In this document: positions 9,982 to 22,115 of the stretch, one piece after another
Layout of the letters: the number at the start of each line of letters is the position of its first letter
Position numbering within the stretch: position 1 is the stretch's first letter
Assembly (NCBI RefSeq): GCF_038502225.1
Contig: NC_091374.1
Coordinates: 7,843,151-7,907,150, forward strand
Length of the DNA stretch: 64,000 nucleotides
Reading direction: 5' to 3'
Source of the DNA: Cherax quadricarinatus
Lineage: Eukaryota > Arthropoda > Malacostraca > Decapoda > Parastacidae
Made by a program: the position numbers and the translations under genes
The notes under the pieces: model-generated
Seen by the model: only the letters and a program-made list of their open reading frames with translations
What the model was told of the DNA's origin: nothing
Databases searched by the model: none

Positions 9982-11842
9982 GAATAGTTAGTGGTATGGG
10001 TTTTGGCAGGAAAACAGTGAAGTCCCAGTGTAGTAATATTACGAGTTCTAGGGGAACTAGTAATAAGCAGAATGAGGTAGATATTGAAAAGCCAGGGACT
10101 TTGGGTGATAAGGACAGTAATAGGTTTAGTAGAAAAACAGAAATGAGCAGGAAGGGTAAAGATAAAGGAGAGTCTTTCAATGTTTATTATGCTAATTGCC
10201 GTAGTGCTAGGAATAAGATGGACAAGTTGAGATTAGTTGCTAGTGCAGGTAACATTGATGTATTTGCCTTAATTGAGACGTGGTTTAATTCAAAAAGTCG
10301 GGACATGCCTGCGGAATGTCATATTCAGTGTTTTAAATTGTTCCAAGTAGATAGAAGTATCGGGAAGGGGGGTGGGGTGGCATTGTATGTCCGAGATCGC
10401 TTGAACTGTTGCATAAAAACGGGTATTAAGTCTGAAGTAACACATACAGAGTCTGGATAGAATTTTCAGAGGGGCATGAAAAACTTATTTTAGGAGTGAT
10501 ATACCGTCCCCCAAACTTAGATAGGAACCAAGGGAGACTACTATGGGAGGAAATTGTTAAGGCCACAAGGCACGATAATGTAGTAATTCTAGGAGACTTT
10601 AGTCATATTGATTGGAATTTCTTGACTGGGAATTTAGAATCATACGACTTCTTAGAAGTAGTTCAGGTTTGTTTTTTGAAGCAGTTTGTGACAGAACCTA
10701 CAAGGGGAAACAACCTGCTTGACTTAGTTATGGCAAACAATGAATCCCTTGTTAATAATTTAGAAATTTCAGAGGAACTGGGTGCTAGCGACCACAAATC
10801 AATTACATTTAGCATTGAATGGAAGTACGATAGTAGCGATAACTCAGTAACAGTCCCAGATTTTCGCTTAGCAGATTACGATGGGCTTAGAGAACACTTA
10901 TCTGTTGACTGGGGTAACGAAGTGAGCTATCAATATGACAGTTTTCTGAACACTATACATGCTGCTCAAAGAACGTTTATCCCATATAAAGAAATTAGAT
11001 CAAATAGAAATGACCCAAAATGGATGAATAATAGGCTCAAATATCTACTAGGGCATAAGAAAGGAATTTATAGGCGTATCAAAAGAGGTGAGGGTCATCT
11101 TATGAATCAGTATATTGACATTAAGAGGGACATTAAAAACGGGATAAGAACAGCTAAAAGGGACTATGAAATTAAAGTTGCTAGGGATTCTAAAACTAAC
11201 CCAAAAAGGTTTTTCCAGGTCTATAGAACAAAAGTTAGAGATAAGATAGGTCCCCTTAAAAATAACTATGGGCACCTTACTCACAAAGAGAATGAAATGT
11301 GCTCGATTTTTAATAATTTTCTCTCACTTTTTACACAGGAACACTAACAATATTCCAGTAATTAATTTTTATAGTGGGCTAGAAGAAGATAAATTATGTA
11401 ACATCACAGTCACTAGTGAAATGGTTGTGAAGCAGATAGACTGAAGCAAAATAAGTCGCCGGGTCCTGATGAGGTTTTTTCAAGGGTTCTTAAGGAATGC
11501 AAAATGGAACTCTGTGAACCATTAACTAATATTTTTAATTTATCTCTTCAAACAGGTGTAGTGTCTGATATGTGGAAGATGGCTAATGTAAATCCTATTT
11601 TTAAAACAGGGGACAAGTCGTTACCGTCAAATTACCGCCCAATAAGCCTGACCTCAATTGTAGGCAAATTACTAGAGTCAATTATAGCTGAGATTATAAG
11701 AAGCCATCTCGATAAGCATAGCTTGATTAATGATACTCAGCATGGATTCACAAGAGGCCGGTCTTGTCTAACTAATTTATTAACTTTCTTCAGTAAAGCT
11801 GTAAAGTAAAAGGACACAAGTGCAACTAATGTGACATTTATT

Positions 11843-11882
11843 GTGGCAACGTTTCGCTCTCCAGGAGCTTTATCAAGCCATT
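11843..11882 (-). ncRNA. Hammerhead-ribozyme-like motif, left arm, core substituted
   Basis: On the minus strand: helix I GGC, core UUGAUAA, an extra A, stem II GCUC/GAGC, then GAAACGUU and GCC closing helix I. Compared with the consensus CUGANGA, C3 and G8 are changed. G8 is the general acid in known hammerheads, so self-cleavage is doubtful. The fold and the GGC:GCC pairing are retained. Confidence 0.55.
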
Positions 11883-11949
11883 TCAAACAATACATGGACA
11901 CAGAGGGTATATAAAGGCTTTATATACCCTCTGTGTCCATGTATTGTTT

Positions 11950-11992
11950 GTAATGGCTTGATAAAGCTCCTGGAGAGCGAAACGTTGCCACA
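11950..11992 (+). ncRNA. Hammerhead-ribozyme-like motif, right arm, core substituted
   Basis: Plus-strand mirror of the motif at 11843-11882: TGGC, TTGATAA, A, GCTCCTGGAGAGC, GAAACGTT, GCCAC, then AATAAA. It has the same C3 and G8 substitutions, so both arms descend from one already altered version or were homogenised. Confidence 0.55.
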
Positions 11993-12163
11993 ATAAATGT
12001 CACATTAGTTGCACTTGTGTCCTTTTACTTTACATATTGTCGGTAATTCTACCAACTTTATTACATTCAGTAAAGCTTTTGAGGCTGTTGACCACGATAA
12101 AGAATTTGATATTATTTACTTAGATTTTAGTAAGGCTTTTGATAGAGTTCCGCACCACAGACT

Positions 12164-12449
12164 GGCTAAAGCTCTCGCTTCACACACGGAGGGCCCGGGT
12201 TCGATTCCCGGCGGGTGGAAACATTTCGACACGTTTCCTTACACCTGTTGTCCTGTTCACCTAGCAGCAAATAGGTACCTGGGTGTTAGTCGGCTGGTGT
12301 GGGTCGCATCCTGGGGGACAAGATTAAGGACCCCAATGGAAATAAGTTCGACAGTCCTCGATGACGCACTGACTTTCTTGGGTTATCCTGGGTGGCTAAC
12401 CCTCCGGGGTTAAAAATCCGAACGAAATCTTATCTTATCTTATCTTATC
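12164..12449 (+). mobile_element. tRNA-derived SINE inserted in LINE A
   Basis: It starts near CTGGCTAAAGC (remnant A box) and has a strong B box GGTTCGATTCCCG near 12200. The shared SINE body follows (ACCTGTTGTCCTGTTCACC, AGGTACCTGGGTGTTAGTCG, GGGTCGCATCCTGGGGGACA). The 3' region reads GGGTTATCCTGGGTGGC and ends in a (TCTTA)n tail at 12428-12449. It splits the RT between DRVPHHRLAK and [11 protein letters not shown]. The target duplication is short or unclear. This is the most complete 3' end of the SINE in the window. Confidence 0.9.
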
Positions 12450-13726
12450 AAAGAAAGTGGCAGCTCATGGCATTGGGGGAAAAGTGCTCTCGTGGATCGA
12501 GTCATGGCTCACTGACAGGAAGCAGAGAGTGTCCATAAATGGGGTTAAATCCGAGTGGGGAGCTGTAACAAGTGGCGTTCCACAGGGATCAGTCTTGGGC
12601 CCGTTGTTGTTTATAATATATATCAATGATCTTGATGAGGGAATTACTAGTGATATGAGCAAATTCGCCGATGACACAAAGATAGGTAGGATAATTGACC
12701 CCCGGAACTCTCTCCAGGTAGACTCCAGGTTGGTCAGAAAAGTGGCAGATGCAGTTCAATGTAGATAAATGCAAGGTTCTGAAGCTTGGGAGTGCCCATA
12801 ACCCTAGTACTTATAAGTTAAATGATGTAGAACTTAGCCATACAGATTGCGAAAAGGACTTGGGGGTTATGGTGAGCAGCAACCTTAAACCAAGACAGCA
12901 ATGCCTAAGCGTACGTAATAAGGCAAATAGATTACTGGGATTTATATCAAGAAGTGTAAGCAACAGAAGTCCAGAGGTCATACTGCAGCTTTATACATCA
13001 TTAGTAAGGCCTCACCTAGATTATGCAGCTCAGTTCTGGTCTCCATATTACAGAATGGACATAAATTCGTTAGAAAACATTCAGCGTAGGATGACTAAAT
13101 TAATACATAGCATTAGAAATCTTCCTTATGAAGAAAGATTGAAGACTCTTAAGTTACATTCACTTGTTAGACGAAGAATGAGGGGAGACCTGATCGAAGT
13201 GTATAAGTGGAAGATAGGTATTAATAAAGGGGATATTAATAAGGTCTTGAGGATGTCTCTCCAAGAGAGAATCCGCAGTAATGGATTTAAATTAGATAAG
13301 TTTAGATTTAGAAAGGACATAGGAAAGTATTGGTTTGGAAATAGGGTAGTTGATGAGTGGAACAGTCTACCTAGTTGGGTTATTGAGGCTAGGACTTTGG
13401 GTAGTTTCAAATTTAGGTTGGATAAGTACATGAGTGAGAGGGGTTGGATTTGAGTGGGACTTTCACATCGGAGCTTGTTTCTTGGGTGGCATTGAAAATT
13501 GGGTTGGGCAAATGTTTTGTTAGTGGGATGAATTGCAAAGGACCTGCCTAGTATGGGCCAACAGGCCTCCTGCAGTGTTCCTCCTTTCTTATGTTCTTAT
13601 GAATATGTATGACTAAATTCATGAACACTTGGTGGATGGTGAGAGGTGCCTCTGATATACCTTTGATGAATTTTCGACTCTCTCTCTACTCTCGGAGACG
13701 GCCATGGGTCAGGCTAGTCTGGTATT

Positions 13727-13860
13727 TGCCTGGTCAACCAGGCTGTTGCTGCTGGAGGCCCGCTGCCCCATATATCCATCAGCCTGGTTGATCTGGTACT
13801 TGGTGAAGATACTTGCCAGTTTCCTCTCGAAGGCTTCTACACTTGTTCTAGATTTGGGAC
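13727..13860 (-). mobile_element. LINE-B 3'-end fragment, minus strand
   Basis: GGTCAACCAGGCTGTTGCTG and the following AGCCTGGTTGATC...TACTTG segment are the reverse complement of the LINE-B 3' region, with a rearranged middle. The fragment extends to TCGAAGGCTTCTACACTTGT, matching the reverse complement of the C-terminal coding end seen near 18790-18800. Confidence 0.65.
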
Positions 13861-14046
13861 CAGGCGTGCAACAAGTATATTGAGTCAGGAGTTTCACACA
13901 CTGTGTACGTGTTGACATGTCTGATGTTTCGTCGACACAATGTACGTTATCTTCATACGTAGTCACGTGTACTCTTAACAATGCTACATTTATAACACCT
14001 GTGTAAACACCTGTTGCAATGACAGATGATTTCGGTTGTTCGTACG

Positions 14047-14071
14047 TACACACACACACACACACACACAC
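14047..14071. repeat. (AC)n microsatellite
   Basis: A perfect run of about 12 AC dinucleotides, next to a short LINE-D 3'-end fragment. Confidence 0.95.
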
Positions 14072-14083
14072 TTAGTAGAGACT

Positions 14084-14160
14084 AGCGAAGAGGCGGGGGC
14101 CAGGAGCTGTGAATCGACCCCTGCAACCACAAATAAGCGTGTACATACTCATGAGCATAG
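14084..14160 (+). mobile_element. LINE-D 3'-end fragment
   Basis: GCGAAGAGGCGGGGGCCAGG, then CGACCCCTGCAACCACAAAT and AAGCGTGTAC, matches the 3' UTR of LINE D (56515-56586). It lies beside an (AC)n tract, as in the compound satellite further right. Confidence 0.75.
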
Positions 14161-15069
14161 TCAGGGCTAGGGAGGTCACCACCTGGTGAGTCACAAACGA
14201 AACACTGCACTTACCTCAAAGTTCCTTACCTTGTGTGATAGAGTAAGAGGGGAAACTCATCCTAGGTGATGGTGTAGGACATGAAAACCATCCTGCGTGA
14301 TATGGTATGGGGGAGGGGAACCATTCCATATGATGGAGCATGTTTGGTAAATAGTTTATGTGGTGGTGCAGTGTTTTGGATGGTAGTCATCACCCACACC
14401 ATCTAGTACACTTGTCACTACTCAACTCTGCAGACGTCATCCACCTTGTATAAACACCCGTGTGGACTGCGCGACATAATATATCCTGGTACAAGGACAC
14501 TTCATCTACAGTCACTGGACCTATAACACTCATGAATATTGATGTCATAATACCAGATGCTGCTCCCTGATAATACCTGCACTATCCTAACTATTAAAGA
14601 AACAAGCATGGTGGCTTAGGCTTGTATCCGAAAGTTATGGCGTAACTTACAAGTGGTAAAAACATGATCTGAGAACTTTCTTAGGAAGACGTTTCACCTA
14701 CATAACTACTTGATAATCTCATAGATAAAACGTCGTGCTAAAAAAAAAAATTGTTGTTGTAGGTGTCTTGACACATGTAGGCTTTTCCATGACTTGCTTC
14801 ACTGTCCCTCTGCTAATGTTTATCATCATATGTTTTGTAAGTCACTAGTAATTCCTCAACAACACAAATTCAAAGAATAAACAACTTCACAATTATTCAA
14901 CATTTCTTACAAAATGTTAAACTCAGGGGTTTTACAGGGCCTGGGGAATGGGACGTAATTCGGATTGATCCAACAAAAGAAAGGGTAGCCCCAATTCCTT
15001 GTATTAAGAGCCCTTTATCAAGATTCCCTGAAGGTGTGTGATTAAGTCCTATAAATTTATTTATATATT
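14161..15069. other. No gene seen
   Basis: It contains a loosely repeated stretch near 14220-14340 (GGTGATGGTGTAGGACATGA and GTGATATGGTATGGGGGAGG variants) and otherwise unique sequence. No coding frame with recognisable content. Confidence 0.55.
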
Positions 15070-16419
<1,350 letters not shown>

Positions 16420-16650
16420 GCCTCAGATCAGGCCTGCTGAATAGCCAAGTACACAGTACAGGAATATGTACTACGAACGGTCAATATCAGAATACGTTTG
16501 AAGACCACAAACCACTGCCACAACATTCAAACCATCCAGAGTCCACTTGAGTTAAGTTGGAAGGCTCTCAGACTCAACACTCCTACCATTCACAGTCTAG
16601 GAAAGTTGTGAGGACCGGTTTATTCACCGAATTTTAGCTATCAAACCTTC
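16420..16650 (+). repeat. Unclassified interspersed repeat, copy 1
   Basis: About 230 bp aligned with 18848-19095 in the same orientation. Both contain ACAGGAATATGTACTAC, GGTCAATxTCAxATAxGTTTGA, ACAACATTCAAACC, AGAGTC and a shared end with TTTATTCACCGAATT then TAGCTA. There is no coding content. A LINE-B-like string (CGCGGCCCGGCC) lies at its left border. Confidence 0.75.
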
Positions 16651-17440
16651 TGCTACAAGCATCAATACCAAAAATTCAATCGACACGAAACACCTGGCAG
16701 CAGCAAGGTAAATTCCCAGACATTAACACAAATCACGATCCCTCTATACAGCCGATTACATCCTATTACAAAACGTCACACATCTTGCATAATACCACCC
16801 CTCAAGCAATGAATTCATAACTACAAAATACTTTTCATAACTACATATACTTAATAAAATTAAATAAAAAATACATTAATAATCTTTTAGCGAAAGGGGA
16901 GGGAGGGAGGAAGGAAGGAGAGGGGAGGGGGTTGATAATTTTCCACAGGAGTGTATGATCATTGTTGGAGTTGACTTTGATGTGATGGTACACAGTCACT
17001 TTTTATTTCGACACAAGGCGCTACCTCAGCCCTGGTTAATTGATTCATTTGCAGGTGTTAAAAACGAACTTGAATTCATTGGTTATTCAGCGCTTTCAAC
17101 ATTATAAAGTTGCTGACATCAATATCAACGTGCTGACATCCTTACCAACGTGCTGCCAACTTTAACAACTTTCTATCATGAAAAATCTTTCCACGAGTTG
17201 AACAATTACAACACAAAACAATTTAAGAGTCCACTAGTTTCATTCCGCAAATACTTCTTTCAAAGTCCAATAAATCACCACAAGGAAATTCAGTATTCCA
17301 TGAAACTGGTGAAATTCAGATGTGATCCAAGGAAAGGGAGGGGCATCCCTTTGAAGGGTATGAGAGGTGTAATATCCACGTAGGGAAGCAGTCCAGTTTT
17401 CTTAGGCACTTTTGTCCTAATGTAAACGCTTCCTCATCTA
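16651..17440. other. No gene; includes a purine-rich tract
   Basis: A G/A-rich block at about 16893-16932 (GGGGAGGGAGGGAGGAAGGA and on) is the only structured part. The small open frames at 17150-17383 have no recognisable domain. Confidence 0.55.
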
Positions 17441-17444
17441 TATA

Positions 17445-18210
17445 CGCAACAAAGTGAAAACCCCAGTTTCCCAGTGCACAGTACTTTCCTGTTCTCTTAT
17501 TCTCATATCCAACAAAGACAAACATAAATCACAGCACAATAGGATCCTTTGTAAACTATGCTAGAATCTATACGCGAGCGGCATCCATTGCGAACACAGC
17601 AAACCTTCACGCTGATATAAAGTCTTTCAGTGGGCCACGGACAACAATGCGATGTGCAATGAGTACAAGTTTCCGTTACTCCGCTACGCAAACACTTGGA
17701 GAAATAAAGGCTGGAACAGTGTATAAAACATTCTAATCATTCAATGGAATGTAAGACGAATGAGAAAGAATTGCGTGTTTTTGTCAGATCTCACCTTCTA
17801 GGATCACAACTGGTCATTATCAAGATTGTAAGGAAAGTGATTGGCCGAACTAGAAACTTCAAAACAGATGCCAGGCCAATGATAATACTCAAGTCCCTTG
17901 TTCTCTCTGGGCTGGAATACTGCTGTACTTTAACAGCTCAGCTTAAGGCAGGTAAAATTACAAATCTGGAGAACGTGCAGAAAATCTTCACTGCTCGCAT
18001 AAATTCAGTCAAGCGCCTAAATTATTGGGAAAGTTTGAAGTCCCTGGATCTGTACTACTTGAACGTAAGCCATTAACATGCATTATAATCCACCCCTGGA
18101 AAATTCTCGAGAGTGGTCCAGATCCTCTCACACAAATCTTTCCCTATGAAAGAAAGAAGCTAGGTGCAACTGTCAGACGCTCTGATGTTGCCCTGCAGGA
18201 GAGAGCTCTC
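17445..18210 (+). pseudogene. Decayed LINE-B reverse transcriptase fragment
   Basis: Aligned with LINE B at 933-2013: CCTGTTCTCTTATTCTCATA (about 17488) corresponds to the region after the PQG box. The FADD region has decayed to FVNYARI. The best-kept part is 17744-18076, with MIILKSLVLSGLEYCCTLTAQLKAGKI and the LNYWESLKSLDLY block. Multiple frameshifts and stops. It is older than the copy at 933-2013. Confidence 0.8.
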
Positions 18211-18611
18211 ACATAATGCTCATGAAAAATATTAGCTTCTGGACGGTTTTGTGAGAAGAGGTCCTCTAGTTCACAACTTGAAAACCCAGCTGCTAACGCG
18301 ACGGTCTGGAGTTTTGAGACTGACCGCGTGATCAAACCCCACCCGTGGTATGGTTTGTTTGCAATCGTGTCATTACGATTTCGTGAGTCTTGTATGGGAT
18401 TATAATAGCGTTCGCAGTGTCTTGCTTGCCGCCAGAGTGAATCATTCTAGAACTGTCACATATCCACAAACAAAACTGGGTACATCTCCAGTGTGCGGCT
18501 ACTATATCTTGTATGAGTTACATACTAGGAGCACCCGCAATGTGCTGCCACCCTATTTTATATAACAGTTACATGGAACAAAGCTAGCTAAGTTAATGTC
18601 ATACTTCATCA

Positions 18612-18832
18612 AACAGGCGTGTACCTGGAGGATATTCCGGGGATCAACACCCCCGCGGCCCGGTCCATGATCAGGGCTCCGGGGAGAACCAGGGCCTAAT
18701 CAACCAGGCTGTTACTGCTGGCCGGACGCAGTCCAACATATGAACCACAGCCCGCCTGATCCGGAACCGACTATCTGTCCAGCTCCCTCTTGAAGGCGTC
18801 AGGATGTGTTTGTCACTAGGTACTGAAACCTG
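18612..18832 (-). mobile_element. LINE-B 3' end, minus strand
   Basis: The reverse complement of the LINE-B end. It starts TACCTGGAGGATATTCCGGG, continues with CAACACCCCCGCGGCCCGGT and AATCAACCAGGCTGTTACTG, and runs into the coding C terminus (CCAGCTCCCTCTTGAAGGCG). Confidence 0.85.
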
Positions 18833-18847
18833 TCAGTCTAAATTGTG

Positions 18848-19095
18848 AGACTTCAGACCAAGCCTGTTGAATAACAAAGCACATGATACAGGAATATGTA
18901 CTACAAAAGGTCAATTTCATATAAGTTTGAGGACCACAAATCACTCTTACAACATTCAAACCTTTCAGAGTCTACCCGAGGTAAGCTGGAAGGATCACAG
19001 ACTCGCACAACACTCATACCATCCGCAGCCTAGGAAAAGTTGTGAGTACCGATTTATTCACCGAATTCTAGCTACCAAACGTTACAGAGTGGAGC
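18848..19095 (+). repeat. Unclassified interspersed repeat, copy 2
   Basis: Second copy of the repeat at 16420-16650, about 80% similar by eye and in the same orientation. It follows directly on a LINE-B 3' end, as copy 1 follows LINE-B-like sequence, so both may be parts of one larger element. Confidence 0.75.
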
Positions 19096-19789
19096 AGCTA
19101 CTGAAGTTTGTCACTAGATGACCCTTAAGTGCGAATAAAGTAGCTTTATTTAACCGTTCCTGTGCGTTCCATCCCCCAGTGATAAAATGTAATCACGTCT
19201 GGATGGATAAGTGATGCGCATATGTAAATTCCTCGTATGTCTGGATGTTTTACACCATTTGCAAATAACGTTAAATGTAGCTTCAAGTGACGTTTCCCAG
19301 GATATGACGTCCACTAGTCTAAGGAAGGGAGTGGTGGGGTGAGCGGAAGGGAACAGGTAATTTCCATTTTTTTTTTCAGAGGAATGCATATATTTCTTTG
19401 AAGGTCTCGTTCAGATGAGGTATAAACTGATCAACGAGACTTGGAGCAAAACGAGTCCTTACATGGGCAACATTTCGCTCAAGTGACCGAAACTGTGTCG
19501 CTCCACGTATCAATTAACCAGCATATAAAAATATTTTAATTTCCATGTTAATCGGGACAACTGGTGGTTACACTGGTAATTAATAAAGTATAAGCAATAC
19601 TAAAATGGTAATCAAACCGTAACAGTGAAAAGTCGCCATTTGGAGAGAGAGAAATCTGCTGCATAACCTCGTATCTCAGCAAGTCCATAGCAACATTCTC
19701 TCCTCGGAAAGTATAGTAACTGTGGGTCTCCTCAGCAAGTCCACAGCAACGTTCTCTCATGAGCAAGGCCATATGGACTGTGGGTGGCA
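19096..19789. other. No gene seen
   Basis: Unique-looking sequence. GGGCAACATTTCGCTCAAG near 19465 faintly resembles the hammerhead-element ends, but the rest of the motif is absent. Confidence 0.5.
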
Positions 19790-19866
19790 GGCACTAACAG
19801 CTTGATTGATCAGACCAGCAACCAGGAGGCCTGGTCTGGAACCGGGTCGCGAGGACCTCCAGGTAT
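19790..19866 (+). mobile_element. LINE-B 3'-end fragment, plus strand
   Basis: CTAACAGCTTGATTGATCAG, CCAGGAGGCCTGGTCTGGAA and ACCTCCAGGTA follow the LINE-B 3' end in the same order as 1915-2010. Confidence 0.8.
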
Positions 19867-20214
19867 GCGTTATTTCCTGAGGAAGATCAATACGCATCGT
19901 AAGTAGGACTTTGCTTATCAAGATACGGCAATACGGAAGATGTGCACCCAACCCCCTTGACACTAGTAAAGAGGGAGAATGCTGGCCAGCCCACGATGTA
20001 AATAAATCCAATCTTATGTAACTCTGCACTTGTGTATGTAAGCCCAGGGGTGTGAAGACCCACCTATAATGCAGGTAAACCCTAATGTAGGCCTAACTGT
20101 AAGGCAGGTAAACCCTGGGGTAAACAAGTCTGTCCATGATGCAAATAAATTCTGAAGCATGTAACTCACGACACGGTGACAGGCCAGCAGGATACACCAA
20201 AGCTCCCGTGCTAA

Positions 20215-20480
20215 ATCCTGGGGAGGGTGGAGACATATTACCAACATTTCTTACACCAAGTCTGTTCACCTAGCAGCCCCTCAAGGAAGGTTCCTTGATG
20301 CTTGTGAGGGCCTCTTGATCTAGGGAACTGGATCTGTGCTTCAGTTCCCTGAATTAAGTCTGAATACTTTCCATCCCCCTCCCCACAGGCGCTGTATAAG
20401 CCTACGGGTTTAGCGCTTCTCCATGATTATAATAATTATAATGTTCGCCTAGCAGTAAATAGGTACCCGAGATTTGTCAA
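20215..20480 (+). mobile_element. SINE fragment split by a nested element
   Basis: GGGTGGAGACATATTACCAA, TTCTTACACC and CTGTTCACCTAGCAG are SINE body. They are interrupted at 20277 and resume at 20442 with GTTCGCCTAGCAGTAAATAGGTACC. The interruption is another repeat (next entry). Confidence 0.75.
20277..20441 (+). mobile_element. Short non-coding retroelement-like insertion with 14-bp target duplication
   Basis: A 165-bp insert starts CCCTCAAGGAAGGTTCCTTG, contains GATCTAGGGAACTGGATCTG and AGCCTACGGGTTTAGCGCTT, and ends in an (ATAATT)-type A/T tail. TGTTCACCTAGCAG at 20263-20276 is repeated with one change at 20442-20455, so the insertion is well defined. The A/T tail suggests a retroposed SINE-like element. 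No tRNA boxes are evident. Confidence 0.8.
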
Positions 20481-22115
20481 ACAAGTTGAATAGCAGTAGT
20501 ATACCGTAAACAGGACTGGCCTTGGAAATGTTCTGTGGTGGGACAGCAGCTCTTTGTGTTATCAGTTTAACGGTATAATTAAAAAACAAGAATCCAGTCT
20601 CGAAAAATGGGACATTCCAGGTTTTATTTCTGAAGACATGGCCAGCTATTTGTAATTTGCGATGGATATGCGGGTGGGGGAAGTGAAGGTGTGGGCGAGA
20701 AACTTGTAAGAAGCAATAAGAAGTCAGAGGGAATAACTACTCTTCTTGTTAAGTAAGAGTTAACACTTAACATGTTACTTACCTTCTGACATCATAATGC
20801 TGGTCCTGCTACTCCAGCTAAGTATGACTACACTAAACACATCTACCCATTACACACCACATTAATATTTTCAAATTATCTTTCCACACTTCCATCATAA
20901 CTTTGCTCTTTTTCCTCACAGTTTATAAAACACTTTTTACTATACAAAGAACTTTAATACACTACTGCTACTTCCCAGGGGTTGTTAGTACTGGTCCTCC
21001 ACATTGTTAACACTCGATGCTAGTTCTATAACGTACTGGAGTGTTTCTTGAGTGTAAGGCGTGGGTCACACACTACCATGGTTGAAGCAGCGTTAGTGGA
21101 GTAGGCGCCTCGTGAAAGGCCTTAATAACCTGGGTGTGTAAAGACCGTAGTAGGTGTGGCTACACAGATGAGAGAAAGAGAGAGAGCGCAGCGTGCACCA
21201 CGACACAACTTCCACCAGAGACTGGCCGCCTCAACCACCATCACCACCAGCCACCTCCTCCACCAGCTGACTCGACCCCTCCACGCTGCCAACGTTTCGT
21301 TTCTTATCTCCCCAATACATGTTTCCTCCGTCATATTACACAATCAACTTGCACTACGTTGCTTTACTCACAGTTAATATAAGTGATCAAATAAACGCGC
21401 AGAGCTAAAGAAAACATAAGCAATAGATCTCTTCATAATGTAAACAAACAAACACGAGTGTTGCGAGCAAGACTCGCTCACTAGCGCCTCTCACTTTCCC
21501 TGGCTCCAGCACGCCACTTTCACGTATTTTCCCCAGAAAGGTGGACATTACAGGGTGTTGTCGTAATGTTCCACACACACACTTGCGTTTGGCAGCACAC
21601 GGCATACTTCTTGGAAGTATCAGAAGCGTGGGGAGACCCCAACGAGGTAGTAGGAAAGATCAACATAATTTACAGCAACACATGCCAACAAAGAAGTGTA
21701 TATACACAGAGGTTTATATCTTTCAGTGTATGTATACGGAGAGTTTAATTCATATTTTAGAGATTAGATCATTCAGTAATGTCAGTAGATTGGTGAAATT
21801 CCTCGCCACTGAGCTACGAGCAGTCGTTACCTAATAACTTACTTGCCAGCAAAACTCGCTCTAACAATCAGCTCTGAGTAATACAACTGATGTGTAATGT
21901 TGATATTTGCTGCGTGTTTCCGGACCCCTTTGATTCAACCATTGTACCACTTTCCCCAGATAATTTCGCCCGTAATTTTTACTTATTTATAGTTGCTACG
22001 TACGTCGTCTTTTTTTTATTTGAGTTCCGGCAAACCATGAGGACAGGCCGATCAAGGAGACATGTTCGGTGTTTTCATGGGGACATCCCCTCAAAGTTAA
22101 CGTCATAACTACAAG
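20481..22115. other. No gene recognised
   Basis: Mostly unique sequence. Small frames at 21134-21382 (His/Pro-rich, from CACCACC repeats), 21541-21834 and 21890-22108 have no recognisable domain or start context. I see no repeat shared with the rest of the window. Confidence 0.5.

Larger units (their letters stand above)
11801..12065. mobile_element. Palindromic foldback element with hammerhead-like arms, nested in LINE A
   Basis: 11801-12033 is a long inverted repeat. The left arm starts GTAAAGTAAAAGGACACAAG, the right arm ends with its complement, and the arms are about 110 bp with few mismatches. A 32-bp asymmetric tail (12034-12065) containing TTGTCGGTAATTCTACC follows. The LINE reading frame resumes exactly after it. 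The 12-bp string TTCAGTAAAGCT is present on both sides (11789-11800 and 12066-12077), a clear target-site duplication. No protein is encoded, so it is non-autonomous. Each arm holds a hammerhead-like motif (separate entries). The tail resembles that of the element at 49863-50216, which makes them one family. Confidence 0.9.
9996..13453 (+). pseudogene. LINE-A ORF2: AP endonuclease and reverse transcriptase, multiply frameshifted
   Basis: The frame starts at ATG 9996 after a 14-bp gap from ORF1. Endonuclease: VYYANCRSARNK (about 10180-10215), the catalytic-Glu block LIETWF (about 10270), GGGVALYVRD, the GDF block (about 10590) and GASDHKS (about 10785). The usual GDFN reads GDFS here, so a conserved Asn is lost. 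RT: YRPISLTSIVGK (about 11630), DFSKAFDRVPHH (about 12125), [14 protein letters not shown] (about 12575) and FADD (about 12664-12675). The C-terminal domain (12749-13453) ends in ERGWI. Frame breaks lie near 10455, 11340, 11440 and 12700, and the two nested insertions split the RT. The copy is dead. Copy F gives a cleaner version of the same protein. Confidence 0.9.
9019..13600 (+). mobile_element. CR1-like LINE, copy A, nearly full length but decayed
   Basis: A non-LTR retrotransposon with a probable 5' UTR (about 9019-9144), ORF1 (9145-9981) and ORF2 (9996-13453). The 3' UTR ends in TTTCTTATGTTCTTATG near 13585-13601. An esterase-type ORF1, an APE endonuclease and an 8-bp-period 3' tail without poly(A) fit the CR1/L2 group. 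The same 3' end (GGACCTGCCT...TGGGCCA, then AGGCCT, then TGCAGTGTTCCT) recurs in copy F and in fragments at 26247-26920 and 26955-27365. Two younger elements are nested inside: a foldback element (11801-12065) and a SINE (12164-12449). A short foreign piece near 12697-12735 resembles the family-B 3' end. Confidence 0.9.

Noticed and set aside
21134..21382. His/Pro-rich small frames as a possible exon
   Set aside because: Short, low-complexity CACCACC-type sequence with no splice or domain evidence.
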